Positions 1 to 7,661 are shown, counted from the first letter of the stretch. The stretch: 36,860 nt of DNA from Eubacterium sp. (GCA_017472565.1 JAFUPY010000005.1:1-36860), one strand, 5' to 3'. Translations and numbers: made by a program. Notes: generated from the letters alone by a model not told the origin.

Positions 1-1
1 C

Positions 2-76
2 ACAGCCGTTGTTCAAAAAGAATACATCAAGATTGATAGAGCAATTGAGATCGTAAGAAAAGGCGGTGTGGAATGA
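2..76 (+). CDS. 3' end of an unidentified phage gene (partial)
   Basis: An open frame enters from the left edge and ends at TGA 74-76, giving 24 residues that end in EIVRKGGVE. It lies in the early/middle part of the prophage, just before a small membrane peptide gene. The visible C-terminus is too short to identify. It is treated as real because the frame is open from the edge and a good ribosome binding site for the next gene follows closely. Confidence 0.5.
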   Translation, partial: TAVVQKEYIKIDRAIEIVRKGGVE

Positions 77-129
77 TTGAACCATTGCCTATGCTCATAT
101 TGGCAGCAGGATAGAAGGAGGAAAAAAGT

Positions 130-258
130 GTGATTAGATGGGTAGCAGTCGTGATTATTATGGCAATGCTCGTTGCTGTGGTAGCAGCACATATCTGGTG
201 CGGTATCCAAGAACGGAAAGAGGGAATAGATTCCAAAGATGACTTTTGGACAGACTAA
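130..258 (+). CDS. Small single-pass membrane peptide (42 aa)
   Basis: A strong AAGGAGG (115-121) sits 8 nt before a GTG start at 130, and the frame runs to TAA 256-258. Residues about 3-21 are a continuous hydrophobic segment (VAVVIIMAMLVAVVAAHIW), followed by a charged tail ending DDFWTD, so this is probably an N-terminal membrane anchor with a cytoplasmic or external acidic tail. Its function is unknown. The position after the early genes suggests the end of a middle operon. Confidence 0.5.
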   Translation: MIRWVAVVIIMAMLVAVVAAHIWCGIQERKEGIDSKDDFWTD

Positions 259-282
259 ATAGTTAAGGACTAAAAAAATAAA

Positions 283-311
283 TTGAATATTGATGATTGG
301 AGTAGTATAAT
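283..311 (+). promoter_or_regulatory. Sigma-A-type promoter for the gene at 340
   Basis: TTGAAT (283-288) and TATAAT (306-311) are separated by exactly 17 bp, close to the housekeeping consensus. The predicted start is near 318, about 22 nt before the gene's ATG. This is one of the best promoters in the prophage part of the window and serves only the next gene, which has its own terminator. Confidence 0.7.
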
Positions 312-339
312 ATACAAAAAATACACGGAGGGACTTTGT

Positions 340-756
340 ATGAAAAAATCTAATGTATTCTCTAACGAAACAGCTATAAAATGTAGTGTTTGCGGTAAGG
401 ATTTGATGCTTGATCCAGAAATGTCTCTGATAAATATCGTACAAAATATGGATACACAAAAAATAATTTCCGTAAAGCCATGTTGTAAAGGTAGATGTGA
501 TGATATTATCCAAAGAAGTGTAAAAGCACGAGAAGTTAGTGGATGGAAAGACTTAACAGATTTTTTGAATCCGTATTTGTATATCAAACACATTGCAAGT
601 GTATTCAATTCGACATATACAGGTGCAGGTTTTGAAAATCAAGAGGCCTTTGAAGACTATAAAAAGTTGATATTGAGTACATATCCTTATGTAGCAAGAG
701 ATATTACTGAGGAAGAAAAAAACGCTGCTATATGGGATGATGCAATGCCATTCTAA
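340..756 (+). CDS. Hypothetical Cys-motif protein in its own transcription unit
   Basis: The 138-aa protein starts at ATG 340, after GGAGGGA at 328-333; the longer frame from 283 would begin inside the promoter. It has CSVCGKD (C-x2-C) near residue 16 and a CCKGRC cluster near residue 49, which could form a zinc site. The rest is mixed polar with an aromatic-rich middle (WKDLTDFLNPYLYIKH). I do not recognise the family. It has a consensus promoter in front and an intrinsic terminator behind, within a prophage, which is the layout of a moron or independently expressed cargo gene. Confidence 0.65.
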   Translation: MKKSNVFSNETAIKCSVCGKDLMLDPEMSLINIVQNMDTQKIISVKPCCKGRCDDIIQRSVKAREVSGWKDLTDFLNPYLYIKHIASVFNSTYTGAGFENQEAFEDYKKLILSTYPYVARDITEEEKNAAIWDDAMPF

Positions 757-764
757 AAAATACG

Positions 765-797
765 ACCAACCATCAATATTAGGTGGTTGGTTTTTTT
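765..797 (+). terminator. Intrinsic terminator after the 340-756 gene
   Basis: ACCAACCA (765-772) and TGGTTGGT (784-791) form an 8-bp perfect stem with an 11-nt loop, followed by a seven-T tract (791-797). It lies 9 nt after the stop codon and just before the ribosome binding site of the next gene. Confidence 0.8.
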
Positions 798-820
798 ATT
801 GTCAAAAGCGAGGTGGTTAT

Positions 821-1246
821 TTGACTGACAAACAAATTTTAAAAGATTATGTGGATGCCTGTGAATTGGTCAAGGAAACAGAGTTGGATATTTCAAAATT
901 GAAAAAGAAACGAAAGACCATAATTCAGACAAATGTTAGTGGTAGCAATCCTGAATTTCCATATAATCCGATGCATTTTAAAGTGCAGGGAATGACTTTT
1001 ACTTATACCGATGATCAGCGACTCCGGTATGAAGAAAGATTATTAGAAGAAAGAAAAGCACTTGCGGAAGAAATTAGGTTGCAAGCGCAGGAAATAATAA
1101 ATCGAGCTCCTGTGCGAATCCAAAGAATTATTCGTTTCCGTTATCAAGAAGGATTAAAGTGGAATGAAATAGCAGAAAAACTTGGTAGAGGTGCAACAGA
1201 AGATGGTGTTCGAATGGAAATAACAAATTTTTTGAAAGAAAAATAA
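821..1246 (+). CDS. Phage late-gene activator-like protein (RinA/ArpU type, sigma region 4-like HTH)
   Basis: A TTG start at 821 is preceded by AGGTGG at 811-816; the longer frame from 737 would run back through the terminator. The ~141-aa protein has a helical N-terminus, a predicted coiled coil rich in Glu/Arg, and a C-terminal helix-turn-helix like sigma-70 region 4 (RIIRFRYQEGLKWNEIAEKLG, around residues 106-126). This size and fold match the RinA/ArpU/YqaQ-type regulators that switch on packaging and structural genes in Firmicutes phages. Its place directly before the tRNA and terminase genes, and the three 9-bp repeats right after it, fit that role. The exact family is inferred. Confidence 0.7.
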   Translation: MTDKQILKDYVDACELVKETELDISKLKKKRKTIIQTNVSGSNPEFPYNPMHFKVQGMTFTYTDDQRLRYEERLLEERKALAEEIRLQAQEIINRAPVRIQRIIRFRYQEGLKWNEIAEKLGRGATEDGVRMEITNFLKEK

Positions 1247-1251
1247 ATTCA

Positions 1252-1278
1252 TTTCGTTTTTTTCGGTTTTTTCGGTTT
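1252..1278 (+). repeat. Three tandem 9-bp repeats, candidate late-activator binding site
   Basis: Three adjacent units, TTTCGTTTT, TTTCGGTTT and TTTCGGTTT, run at a strict 9-bp period just after the activator-like gene and before a TATAGT hexamer at 1288-1293. No good -35 box lies at the correct distance, as expected for an activator-dependent promoter. That these repeats bind the adjacent HTH protein is inference. Confidence 0.5.
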
Positions 1279-1287
1279 TGCCTATGT

Positions 1288-1293
1288 TATAGT
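1288..1293 (+). promoter_or_regulatory. Candidate -10 box of the prophage late promoter
   Basis: TATAGT follows the 9-bp repeat array by about 10 bp and lacks a recognisable -35 element at 17 bp. It is the only promoter-like site seen between the activator gene and the tRNA/terminase genes. Confidence is low because a single hexamer is weak evidence. Confidence 0.35.
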
Positions 1294-1330
1294 GTACGCT
1301 GAAGAAAGTGTAATGAGATAAAATGAGTGA

Positions 1331-1357
1331 GGCAGCAGTCTATCTGTTGCCTTTTTT
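1331..1357 (+). terminator. Intrinsic terminator-like hairpin before the tRNA
   Basis: GGCAGCAG (1331-1338) pairs with CTGTTGCC (1344-1351), with one G-T pair and a 5-nt loop, followed by six Ts. It is 4 nt before the tRNA. If it works, transcription from the late promoter would be attenuated before the tRNA and terminase genes unless antitermination occurs. Confidence 0.6.
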
Positions 1358-1361
1358 GTAT

Positions 1362-1435
1362 GGATCTTTAGCTCAGCAGGTCAGAGCAGCTGGCTCATAA
1401 CCAGTTGGTCCTGGGTTCGAGTCCCAGAAGGTCCA
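1362..1435 (+). tRNA. tRNA with anticodon CAU (Met or, more likely, Ile2 reading AUA)
   Basis: A 74-nt cloverleaf can be folded. The acceptor is GGATCTT with AAGGTCC (one T-G pair), the D stem GCTC/GAGC, the anticodon stem GCTGG/CCAGT with loop CTCATAA, a 5-nt variable loop, the T stem CTGGG/CCCAG with loop TTCGAGT, and discriminator A. No CCA is encoded. The CAU anticodon means elongator Met, or Ile2 if C34 is modified to lysidine. The acceptor and D-arm sequence look to me more like Firmicutes tRNA-Ile2 than elongator Met, but that is recall, not an alignment. It lies inside the prophage between the late activator and TerS. Confidence 0.9.
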
Positions 1436-1484
1436 TTTTAATCAATTTTTAGTGGAAATTATCGTTAGAATTGAAGGTGGTGAA

Positions 1485-2003
1485 GTGGCAGGTTATGAAA
1501 ACATAAAAAATTATGGTTTTGATAAACGAACCGCGGAAGAACGACGAGAACTTGCAAAAATTGCAGGAAAAAAATCTGGTGAAGCAAGACGCCGAAAAGC
1601 AGATTTTAGAAAGACTTTGAATATGCTGCTTACTGCCGAGATTGATGCTGGCGAATGGAAGGGCATTTTGGAAGGCTTGGGTGTGGAATGCACGTTAGAA
1701 TCTGCTATGCTCATGGCGCAGATCAAAAAGGCGATAGCAGGAAATACAAAAGCTGCGTATTTCGTTGCTGAATATGCTGGTCAGAGCGGCCGGACAGAAG
1801 CTGACGAAGAGGAACAGAAGATTCGAACACAAAGAGCAAGGCGTGCGCGTGATCAGGAAGTTGGAGATACAGATTCTTGTGAGGAAAATATTTCTGATTT
1901 CTTAAAAGCAATAAATCCGACACCAGAAGATTTGCATGATCTGTTTGAGGAAGAGGAAGGTGAGGGCAATGCCGAAGAAGCAGAAGAAACCGGCGAAGTT
2001 TAA
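1485..2003 (+). CDS. terS: Terminase small subunit
   Basis: The GTG at 1485 follows AAGGTGG (1474-1480) and gives MAGYENIKNYGFDKRTAEERRELAKIAG, a typical start for small terminase-like proteins; an upstream GTG at 1452 has no such site. The 172-aa product has a basic N-terminal segment (KKSGEARRRKADF) that probably contacts DNA, a central helical region and a very acidic tail (EEEEGEGNAEEAEETGEV). Small terminase subunits recognise the phage pac/cos site and load the large subunit. The end overlaps the terL start by 35 nt, so the two are translationally coupled. Assignment is mainly from position and composition. Confidence 0.75.
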   Translation: MAGYENIKNYGFDKRTAEERRELAKIAGKKSGEARRRKADFRKTLNMLLTAEIDAGEWKGILEGLGVECTLESAMLMAQIKKAIAGNTKAAYFVAEYAGQSGRTEADEEEQKIRTQRARRARDQEVGDTDSCEENISDFLKAINPTPEDLHDLFEEEEGEGNAEEAEETGEV

Positions 2004-3288
2004 GTTTATGCCATTCTCTGACCAGCAAAGACGATTGATACATTGGTGGAGACCAGCAGTAAAAACGTCAGAGAATAATTACCTGATAGCAGATGGATCC
2101 ATCCGATCAGGAAAGACCATTGCATGTATTATAGGATTTTTGACCTGGTCACAGGAAATGCATTCTGGAGAAGCTTTCATTCTGGCTGGGAAAACAATGG
2201 GTGCATTAAAGAAGAATGTGGTCAGACCAATGCTGCAGATATTGGAATCGTGGGGGTGGCCGTATACATATATCCGATCAGGAACAGATGCCAGGATAGA
2301 GATAGGGACGAATACTTATTATTTGTTCGGCGCCAATACGGAAGCCGCCCAGGATGCATTGCAAGGCTTGACCGCAGCTGGGGCCTATGCCGATGAAGCG
2401 GCTCTTTTCCCGAAATCCTTTATTGACCAGATGGTGGCGAGATGTTCTGTAGATGGCTGGAAAATCTGGATGAATTGCAACCCAGCAGGACCGCATCATT
2501 ATATCTGTGAAGAATATCTTAATCCTGAAGAAATGAAAAGAAAAAAAGTATATCATCTGCACTTTACGATGGATGATAATCTTTCCATATCTGCAAAGAG
2601 AAAAGAAGAGTACAAGAACGCATGGCCACATGGAAGTGTGTTTTATAAACGTTTTATACTTGGATTATGGGTTGCCGCAGATGGCTTGATATATCAGCAG
2701 TTCGCAGATAATGTGAGTGATTATCTTATTACAGAGGATTGGCTGAAAGAAAATGAAATAGTATATGCAACGATTGGAGTCGATTTCGGTGGTACGAAGT
2801 CGGCTCATTCTTTTACCCTTACTGGATTTACAAGGGGTTATAAACAGATAGTTGTTTTGGATGAATATTATTGCAAGAAACGTATCAATCCAAAACAGCT
2901 GCAGGATGATTTTATAGACTTTGTACGCAGGGCGCAGAGGAAGTTCAGAGTGTACGAAGCATATTGTGACAGCGCAGAACAGACATTGATTGCAGGGCTG
3001 GAAATGGCTTGTGCAGAGGCTCGTGTAGGCATAGACATTAAGAATGCGATTAAAGGGCCAATCAATGACCGTATCGCATTTTACAACAGTATCATTGCGC
3101 AGAACAGATGGAAAGTCATGGCGCATTGTACGAATATCATTACTGCATTTGAACAGGCGGTATATGACGATAAGAAAGTAAACATGGATGTTCGACTGGA
3201 TGATGGTCTCATGAACGTGGACTCATTGGATAGTACGGAATACAGCACAGAGAGCATACAAGAGGACATCTTGTATGTGGCAGCATAG
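1969..3288 (+). CDS. terL: Terminase large subunit (PBSX/XtmB-like ATPase-nuclease)
   Basis: The 439-aa protein is the DNA-packaging motor. Start ATG 1969 has a purine-rich site (GAGGAAGGTGAGG) just upstream; another ATG at 1936 lies deeper in terS. The Walker A motif is GSIRSGKT (residues 43-50), Walker B YADEA has D142-E143, and the coupling motif WMNCNPAGP follows. The RNase H-like nuclease half begins at TIGVDFGG (D272), with DEYY and AYCDSAEQ (D334) as further metal-binding acidic residues. Order and length match terminase_3/6 family proteins. It feeds DNA into the prohead through the portal encoded 8 nt downstream. Confidence 0.95.
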   Translation: MPKKQKKPAKFKFMPFSDQQRRLIHWWRPAVKTSENNYLIADGSIRSGKTIACIIGFLTWSQEMHSGEAFILAGKTMGALKKNVVRPMLQILESWGWPYTYIRSGTDARIEIGTNTYYLFGANTEAAQDALQGLTAAGAYADEAALFPKSFIDQMVARCSVDGWKIWMNCNPAGPHHYICEEYLNPEEMKRKKVYHLHFTMDDNLSISAKRKEEYKNAWPHGSVFYKRFILGLWVAADGLIYQQFADNVSDYLITEDWLKENEIVYATIGVDFGGTKSAHSFTLTGFTRGYKQIVVLDEYYCKKRINPKQLQDDFIDFVRRAQRKFRVYEAYCDSAEQTLIAGLEMACAEARVGIDIKNAIKGPINDRIAFYNSIIAQNRWKVMAHCTNIITAFEQAVYDDKKVNMDVRLDDGLMNVDSLDSTEYSTESIQEDILYVAA

Positions 3289-3296
3289 GAGGATAT

Positions 3297-4757
3297 ATGA
3301 GCAATGTAATATGTCAGTATTTGACAAAGCAAAATTACAGTACGCTTTCTGATGAAACCTATGGCCATATTGACGAATGGCTGGAATGGTACCAGGGCGA
3401 GGTGAAGAAATTTCATAAATACAAAATCTATAACGGCACATCGACAATTACCGAAGACCGATACAAATTGGGAATGGCTAAGAAAGTTTGTGAGGATTGG
3501 GCGAACTTACTGTTGAATGAAAAGGTAGCAATCAAAGCGGGCGGTTTTACTAAGCGCTTGAATGAAATCCTGCAGGCGAACAACTTCCTTATCCGTGCGA
3601 ATCAGCTGATAGAATTGTCATTTGCGTTGGGTACTGGTGCATTTGTAGAGTACATAGATACATCTGGTAAAGTCACGATTGATTATATCCGTGCTGATAT
3701 GATCTATCCGTTGTCATGGGATAATGGAGATGTGACAGAGTGCGCGTTTGGTAGTTTGCGAGTTATGGATGGAAAAGAACGCATCTATCTGCAGATTCAC
3801 CGATTGGGGAAAGCGGACGATGGCGAAAAACCGGAACTGTATTACATTGAAAACAAATATGTGGATGCGCAGTCTGGAGAAGAACTGGAAGTACCAGAGG
3901 GCATACAAAAAATCGTGAATACAGAATCGACGTTCCCTTTGTTTCAGATTATTACACCGAACATCTGCAACAACATTGATTTAGATAGTCCTCTTGGTGT
4001 GTCGGTATATGGAAACAGTATAGACCAATTAAAGGGTTGTGACCTGGTATATGACAGCTACATGAATGAGTTTGTTCTAGGTCGTAAGCGAGTGCTTGTT
4101 CCAATGTCCATGGCAAAAATGGAAATGCAAAAGGACGGAATCAAGCAACCTACGTTTGACCCTAACGACACTGTGTTTTATCAGATTCCACAGGGCAGAG
4201 CCGGCGATTTTAAAATTACTGAAATTGACATGAATATCCGTGCGCAGGAACACGACATGGCAATGCAGCGTAATTTGGATATTCTGAGTTTCAAGTGTGG
4301 ATTGGGCGCAGGTAGATATAAGTTTGAGGCGGGCGGGGTAAAGACCGCAACCGAGGTTATCTCCGATAAGTCCGACCTTTACCAGAACCGGCAGAAGAAT
4401 GCGATCATTGTCAACGATGCCATTGTTGATATGGTTGCAGCTGTTGCGTTTCTTGAAAACGGCGGTAAGGCAGAAGCTACTGTTGATTTTGATGATTCCA
4501 TTATCGAGGATACAAATACCACGATTGATAGAAATATCAAGCTGGTAGATGCAGGGCTTCGTTCTAAGATTTCAGCCATTATGGAAATCAACAAATGCAG
4601 TGAAGCCGAAGCCAAAAAGGAACTGGAACGTATTGCCGAGGACAATCAGATTACCGGGCAGGATGTTGATTGGACGAAAACCGGTGAGGATGAAGAGAGT
4701 GAAGAGGTAGACAATGAATCTTCTGAAGAACCAGCAGGCGGCGGAAACGATAGATAG
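3297..4757 (+). CDS. Portal protein (SPP1 gp6-like)
   Basis: The 486-aa protein starts at ATG 3297 after GGAGGA, 8 nt behind terL. It resembles SPP1-type portals: an N-terminal clip region with YNGTSTITEDRYKLGMAKKVCEDWANLLLNE, a central wing with SPLGVSVYGNSIDQLKGCDLVYDS, and a C-terminal crown segment with FEAGGVKTATEVISDKSDLYQNRQKN. Portals form the dodecameric DNA channel at one capsid vertex. The last residues are acidic and Glu-Ser rich (EDEESEEVDNESSEEPAGGG), and the gene overlaps the minor capsid gene by 44 nt. Confidence 0.9.
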   Translation: MSNVICQYLTKQNYSTLSDETYGHIDEWLEWYQGEVKKFHKYKIYNGTSTITEDRYKLGMAKKVCEDWANLLLNEKVAIKAGGFTKRLNEILQANNFLIRANQLIELSFALGTGAFVEYIDTSGKVTIDYIRADMIYPLSWDNGDVTECAFGSLRVMDGKERIYLQIHRLGKADDGEKPELYYIENKYVDAQSGEELEVPEGIQKIVNTESTFPLFQIITPNICNNIDLDSPLGVSVYGNSIDQLKGCDLVYDSYMNEFVLGRKRVLVPMSMAKMEMQKDGIKQPTFDPNDTVFYQIPQGRAGDFKITEIDMNIRAQEHDMAMQRNLDILSFKCGLGAGRYKFEAGGVKTATEVISDKSDLYQNRQKNAIIVNDAIVDMVAAVAFLENGGKAEATVDFDDSIIEDTNTTIDRNIKLVDAGLRSKISAIMEINKCSEAEAKKELERIAEDNQITGQDVDWTKTGEDEESEEVDNESSEEPAGGGNDR

Positions 4758-6420
4758 TGTTTATCTGGATATGGAAGCTCAAATAATGCTACAGATTGCA
4801 AAGCATTTGAGAGATTGGAACAAACCGATAGACACAGATAGATGGCTTGCGAAAAAACTGGCCGAGATTGGCAAACTCAACCAAGAAAATATTCAGATCA
4901 TTGCAAGGTTATCGGGTATTGGCATCGAAGCCGCAGAAGCAATGTTGGAAGAACTGGCGCAGGAGGCTTTGGATTCCATGGAACCAGGATTCAGAAGATT
5001 GGCAAAGAATGGATATGTCAAAACTGCAGTAGAACCACGCAAGAGTAAGGCGGTTAAGCAGGTCATTAAATCTTTGCAGAAGCAGGCGAAGGATTCTCTG
5101 AATCTCACAAGTACGACCATGTTACATAAGGCGCAGGAAGCGTTCAAGAGCCTCGTGCGGGATATTTCCAAGCAGGCAATAGAAATTATGAACAACAGCG
5201 TAGGTGGCACTATATCGGGCGCACAATCACGTCAGCAGGTAATGAGAACGGCCATAAAGCGATTCAATGAAAAAGGTATAACTGGTTTTGTTGATGGCCG
5301 TGGTCGTAACTGGACTCCCGAAGCATACGTGAATATGTGCATGCGGACAACTGCAGGAAGTGTAGCTAATGAGGTGCAGACCGCACGGTGTGAGGATTAT
5401 GGTATCAATCTGATTTCCATTGATGCTCATTCGGGCGCACGTCCTAAATGCGCTAAAGACCAGGGCAAAATATTTGATTTGAACAATGGCAGTGGTTACA
5501 CGGAAGATGTAAACGGAAAGAAAATCCGATACTATCCGTGGAAATCTTCCAGTTATGGAGAACCAGATGGACTTCTGGGGATAAACTGTGGACATCACAA
5601 ATACCCGTTTGTTCCTGGTGTGAATATTCAGCGCTATTTCCCTACAGATGATCTGGACGCAAACGATAAGTTATACAAACAGACGCAGGTTCAGAGAGCG
5701 TTGGAACGCGATGTGCGTAAGCAGAAACGTGAGTGCATGATGCTTAGTGAGATTGGCGACAAGGAAGGTTTTAAAGATGCTTCCGTGAAGCTAAAGGCAA
5801 AAGAGGCTAAATTAAAGCATTATGTTGCCGAACATGAACATTTACATCGCAGGAAAGACCGTGAACAGGTAGTTGGATTTGATAAATCTATATCTGCAAG
5901 TGGTAATGCAGCTGCACAGAAACATTACAAGGAATGGGCGAAGTCGATTGGTGCCGAAAGTGGACCGAAAAACCTTGCCGGCTACTACGATTTGAAGTAT
6001 AATAATGGCGAAGAAAGCAGAATTTACAAGGGCTATGTTGATGCTGTAAAATCTGGTAGATTATCGCCGATAGTTGGCTATGATCAGTTCAAAGAAGTGA
6101 ACAAAAAGATTACAGAAGAATTGGATGGTCTTACCACTGCTTCGGGTGTAGTTGTCAAAGGTCATACGGCTCATTTTGTAGACCGATTGATAGGAACTCA
6201 TGGTGAATTGACTGAGACGGATAATAAAGCATTGAAGAAACGGTTAAACCATGCTTCTGTTACTATTGAAGAGGCGAAACAAGCAATTACTGAGGGCATA
6301 CCAGGCGAGATAATTATTGACGGAAAAGGGCGCAAAAGTCAGCGATTTGTCGGTGATAAGTGCATTGTTACCTTTAATCCGGATACGCAAGAATTGATTC
6401 AGACAAACAGAAAGAGGTGA
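4714..6420 (+). CDS. MuF-type minor capsid protein with a C-terminal toxin-like (BECR nuclease-like) domain
   Basis: The 568-aa protein is much longer than a plain phage_min_cap2/MuF minor head protein. Residues ~1-320 hold the capsid part (QLVMRTAIKRFNEKGITGF-like region, then NEVQTARCEDYGINLI and GARPKCAKDQGKIFDL near 242, and INCGHHKYPFVPG near 291). Residues ~320-385 are a charged helical linker. Residues ~470-568 form a separate module with GHTAHFVDRLIGTH (~483) and a closing strand RFVGDKCIVTFNPDTQELIQTN (~545-566). That pattern is like the PBECR/BECR nuclease toxins known from MuF polymorphic toxins of temperate phages. A small acidic gene follows directly and is a likely immunity partner. 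The domain call is from pattern memory, not a search. Confidence 0.85.
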   Translation: MNLLKNQQAAETIDSVYLDMEAQIMLQIAKHLRDWNKPIDTDRWLAKKLAEIGKLNQENIQIIARLSGIGIEAAEAMLEELAQEALDSMEPGFRRLAKNGYVKTAVEPRKSKAVKQVIKSLQKQAKDSLNLTSTTMLHKAQEAFKSLVRDISKQAIEIMNNSVGGTISGAQSRQQVMRTAIKRFNEKGITGFVDGRGRNWTPEAYVNMCMRTTAGSVANEVQTARCEDYGINLISIDAHSGARPKCAKDQGKIFDLNNGSGYTEDVNGKKIRYYPWKSSSYGEPDGLLGINCGHHKYPFVPGVNIQRYFPTDDLDANDKLYKQTQVQRALERDVRKQKRECMMLSEIGDKEGFKDASVKLKAKEAKLKHYVAEHEHLHRRKDREQVVGFDKSISASGNAAAQKHYKEWAKSIGAESGPKNLAGYYDLKYNNGEESRIYKGYVDAVKSGRLSPIVGYDQFKEVNKKITEELDGLTTASGVVVKGHTAHFVDRLIGTHGELTETDNKALKKRLNHASVTIEEAKQAITEGIPGEIIIDGKGRKSQRFVGDKCIVTFNPDTQELIQTNRKR

Positions 6421-6425
6421 TAAGT

Positions 6426-6638
6426 GTGTTGGATTTAAACGAAGAACAGAAGAAATTCCTTGTTGAGCATTTTGAAAATGCAGAAGAAATGATGAGTTCG
6501 GAAGATGTGAACGATATTCTGTTGCCGTTAGATGCACTTATTACTTATCAAGGTTTTGACGACGACTATTTTTTAACACGATGGGGTAAAAAAGCCCAGC
6601 GTATTTATGATGAAATTTATACACAAAACGCAGATTAA
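6426..6638 (+). CDS. Small acidic protein, putative immunity partner of the MuF C-terminal toxin
   Basis: The 70-aa protein starts at GTG 6426 (or TTG 6429). AAAGAGGTGA at 6411-6420 supplies the ribosome binding site, so it sits inside the end of the minor capsid gene. It is acidic and all-helical in appearance (LDLNEEQKKFLVEHFENAEEMM; ending QRIYDEIYTQN). Its size, charge and position directly after a toxin-like C-terminus are those of immunity genes in polymorphic toxin loci. A terminator follows at once, so it is the last gene of the first head segment. Function is inferred. Confidence 0.65.
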   Translation: MLDLNEEQKKFLVEHFENAEEMMSSEDVNDILLPLDALITYQGFDDDYFLTRWGKKAQRIYDEIYTQNAD

Positions 6639-6669
6639 CCACTGATCATTAACGGTCAGTGGTATTTTT
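6638..6669 (+). terminator. Intrinsic terminator after the putative immunity gene
   Basis: ACCACTGA (6638-6645, starting on the last base of the stop codon) pairs with TCAGTGGT (6656-6663), leaving a 10-nt loop, then ATTTTT. It divides the terminase/portal/MuF block from the protease/scaffold/capsid block. Confidence 0.7.
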
Positions 6670-6695
6670 ATACTCATTTTTAGGAGGTGGTTCTA

Positions 6696-6989
6696 TTGAT
6701 TGTGGTAAAAGTGACCACAAATGGCATTACCGTAGATGGCCACGCAGGATATGCGGAACCGGGAAAGGATATTGTATGCTCGGCGGTAACGGCGCTTGCA
6801 TTTAATCTTATTGATTCTATTGAAGCGTTGACTAAGGACTCCATAGAGTACGAGGCAGATAACCCAGGGCATATTGATATACATTTTGAGAATCTGTCAG
6901 AGCAGGGATGCTTGTTGGTGGATTCTTTTTTTATTGGCATAAGCAACATTTCAAATGCTTATGGCAAGGAGTACGTGAAACTCATTTAA
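6696..6989 (+). CDS. prp: Phage Prp-family cysteine protease
   Basis: The 97-aa protein starts at TTG 6696, 8 nt after AGGAGG (6682-6687). It has the Prp (YsxB) signature DGHAGYAEPGKDIVCSAVTAL, with H16 and C28 as the catalytic pair at the usual 12-residue spacing. Chromosomal Prp removes the N-terminal extension of ribosomal protein L27, and Prp-type enzymes also trim phage scaffold/capsid proteins at LQFFA-like sites. The next gene (scaffold) begins with such a site (YLQFFA at residues 14-19), and the major tail protein has a second one (NLQHFA at 5-10). This copy is therefore probably the prohead maturation protease. Confidence 0.88.
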   Translation: MIVVKVTTNGITVDGHAGYAEPGKDIVCSAVTALAFNLIDSIEALTKDSIEYEADNPGHIDIHFENLSEQGCLLVDSFFIGISNISNAYGKEYVKLI

Positions 6990-7038
6990 CACGGCGCCGA
7001 TGGGCGGTAAACAGAATAAAACATAGGAGGTACTTTCA

Positions 7039-7638
7039 ATGAAGTACATGAAACAGACAGAAAAATACAATCCATTTTACCTGCAGTTTTTTGCTGGAGA
7101 GGGCGAGGACGAAGGAGCTGATGCGGGTGACGACCCAGAAGACGAAGCAGATGATGAGTCCGAAGACGAAGATCCGGAAGAGAAAAAGTTTTCTCAGAAA
7201 GACATGGACGCGGTTGTAAAGAAGCGCTTGGCAGAAGAAAAGCGCAAATGGAAAAAGAGCCAGCAGAAGAAAAAAGATGATGGCGATGATTCCAAAAAAG
7301 ATGATGGTGGCGAATCTGAAGATTCAAAAGCACGTAAGGCGGCAGAAAGCAGAGCGGCCAAAGCAGAAACAAGGGTAGCTTGCTATGAGGCAGGCGTTGC
7401 AAAGGACTCTGTGGATGATGTTGTGGCTCTTGCAAGAGCATACATGGAAGCTGACGAAGATTTGGAACTGGAAGATGCTATCGAAAAAGTTGTTAAGAAA
7501 TATCCTCATTTCAAAGCTGGTGCAGACCAGGAAGATGAAGAGGGTAAGAAAAAGGGATGGGGCGAACGTCATAAAGGCAAAGGCGGAAAAGGTAAGAGCG
7601 TAGAAGACGAGATTGCCGCAGCTCTTTTTGGAAATTGA
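7039..7638 (+). CDS. Capsid scaffolding protein with Prp cleavage motif
   Basis: The 199-aa protein starts at ATG 7039 after AGGAGG. After residues YLQFFA (14-19) it is extremely acidic (EGEDEGADAGDDPEDEADDE), then Lys/Glu-rich and coiled-coil-like (residues ~50-110), and ends in a basic Gly/Lys tail (KGKGGKGKS) before a short helix DEIAAALFGN. Strongly charged, helical proteins in this slot between protease and major capsid gene are scaffolds (DUF4355/gp20-like) that shape the prohead and then leave. The N-terminal LQFFA site marks it as a substrate of the adjacent Prp. Confidence 0.88.
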   Translation: MKYMKQTEKYNPFYLQFFAGEGEDEGADAGDDPEDEADDESEDEDPEEKKFSQKDMDAVVKKRLAEEKRKWKKSQQKKKDDGDDSKKDDGGESEDSKARKAAESRAAKAETRVACYEAGVAKDSVDDVVALARAYMEADEDLELEDAIEKVVKKYPHFKAGADQEDEEGKKKGWGERHKGKGGKGKSVEDEIAAALFGN

Positions 7639-7661
7639 GAAAATGAAAGGATGATTAAATT

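Noticed and set aside
73-114. A 13-codon ATG frame overlapping the end of the first partial gene
   Set aside because: Very short, no ribosome binding site of its own, and no visible family.
13-608. Two long minus-strand open frames (166 and 112 aa) over the start of the window
   Set aside because: They run antisense to well-supported + strand genes and promoter, have no ribosome binding sites and are Cys/Phe-rich in the manner of shadow frames.
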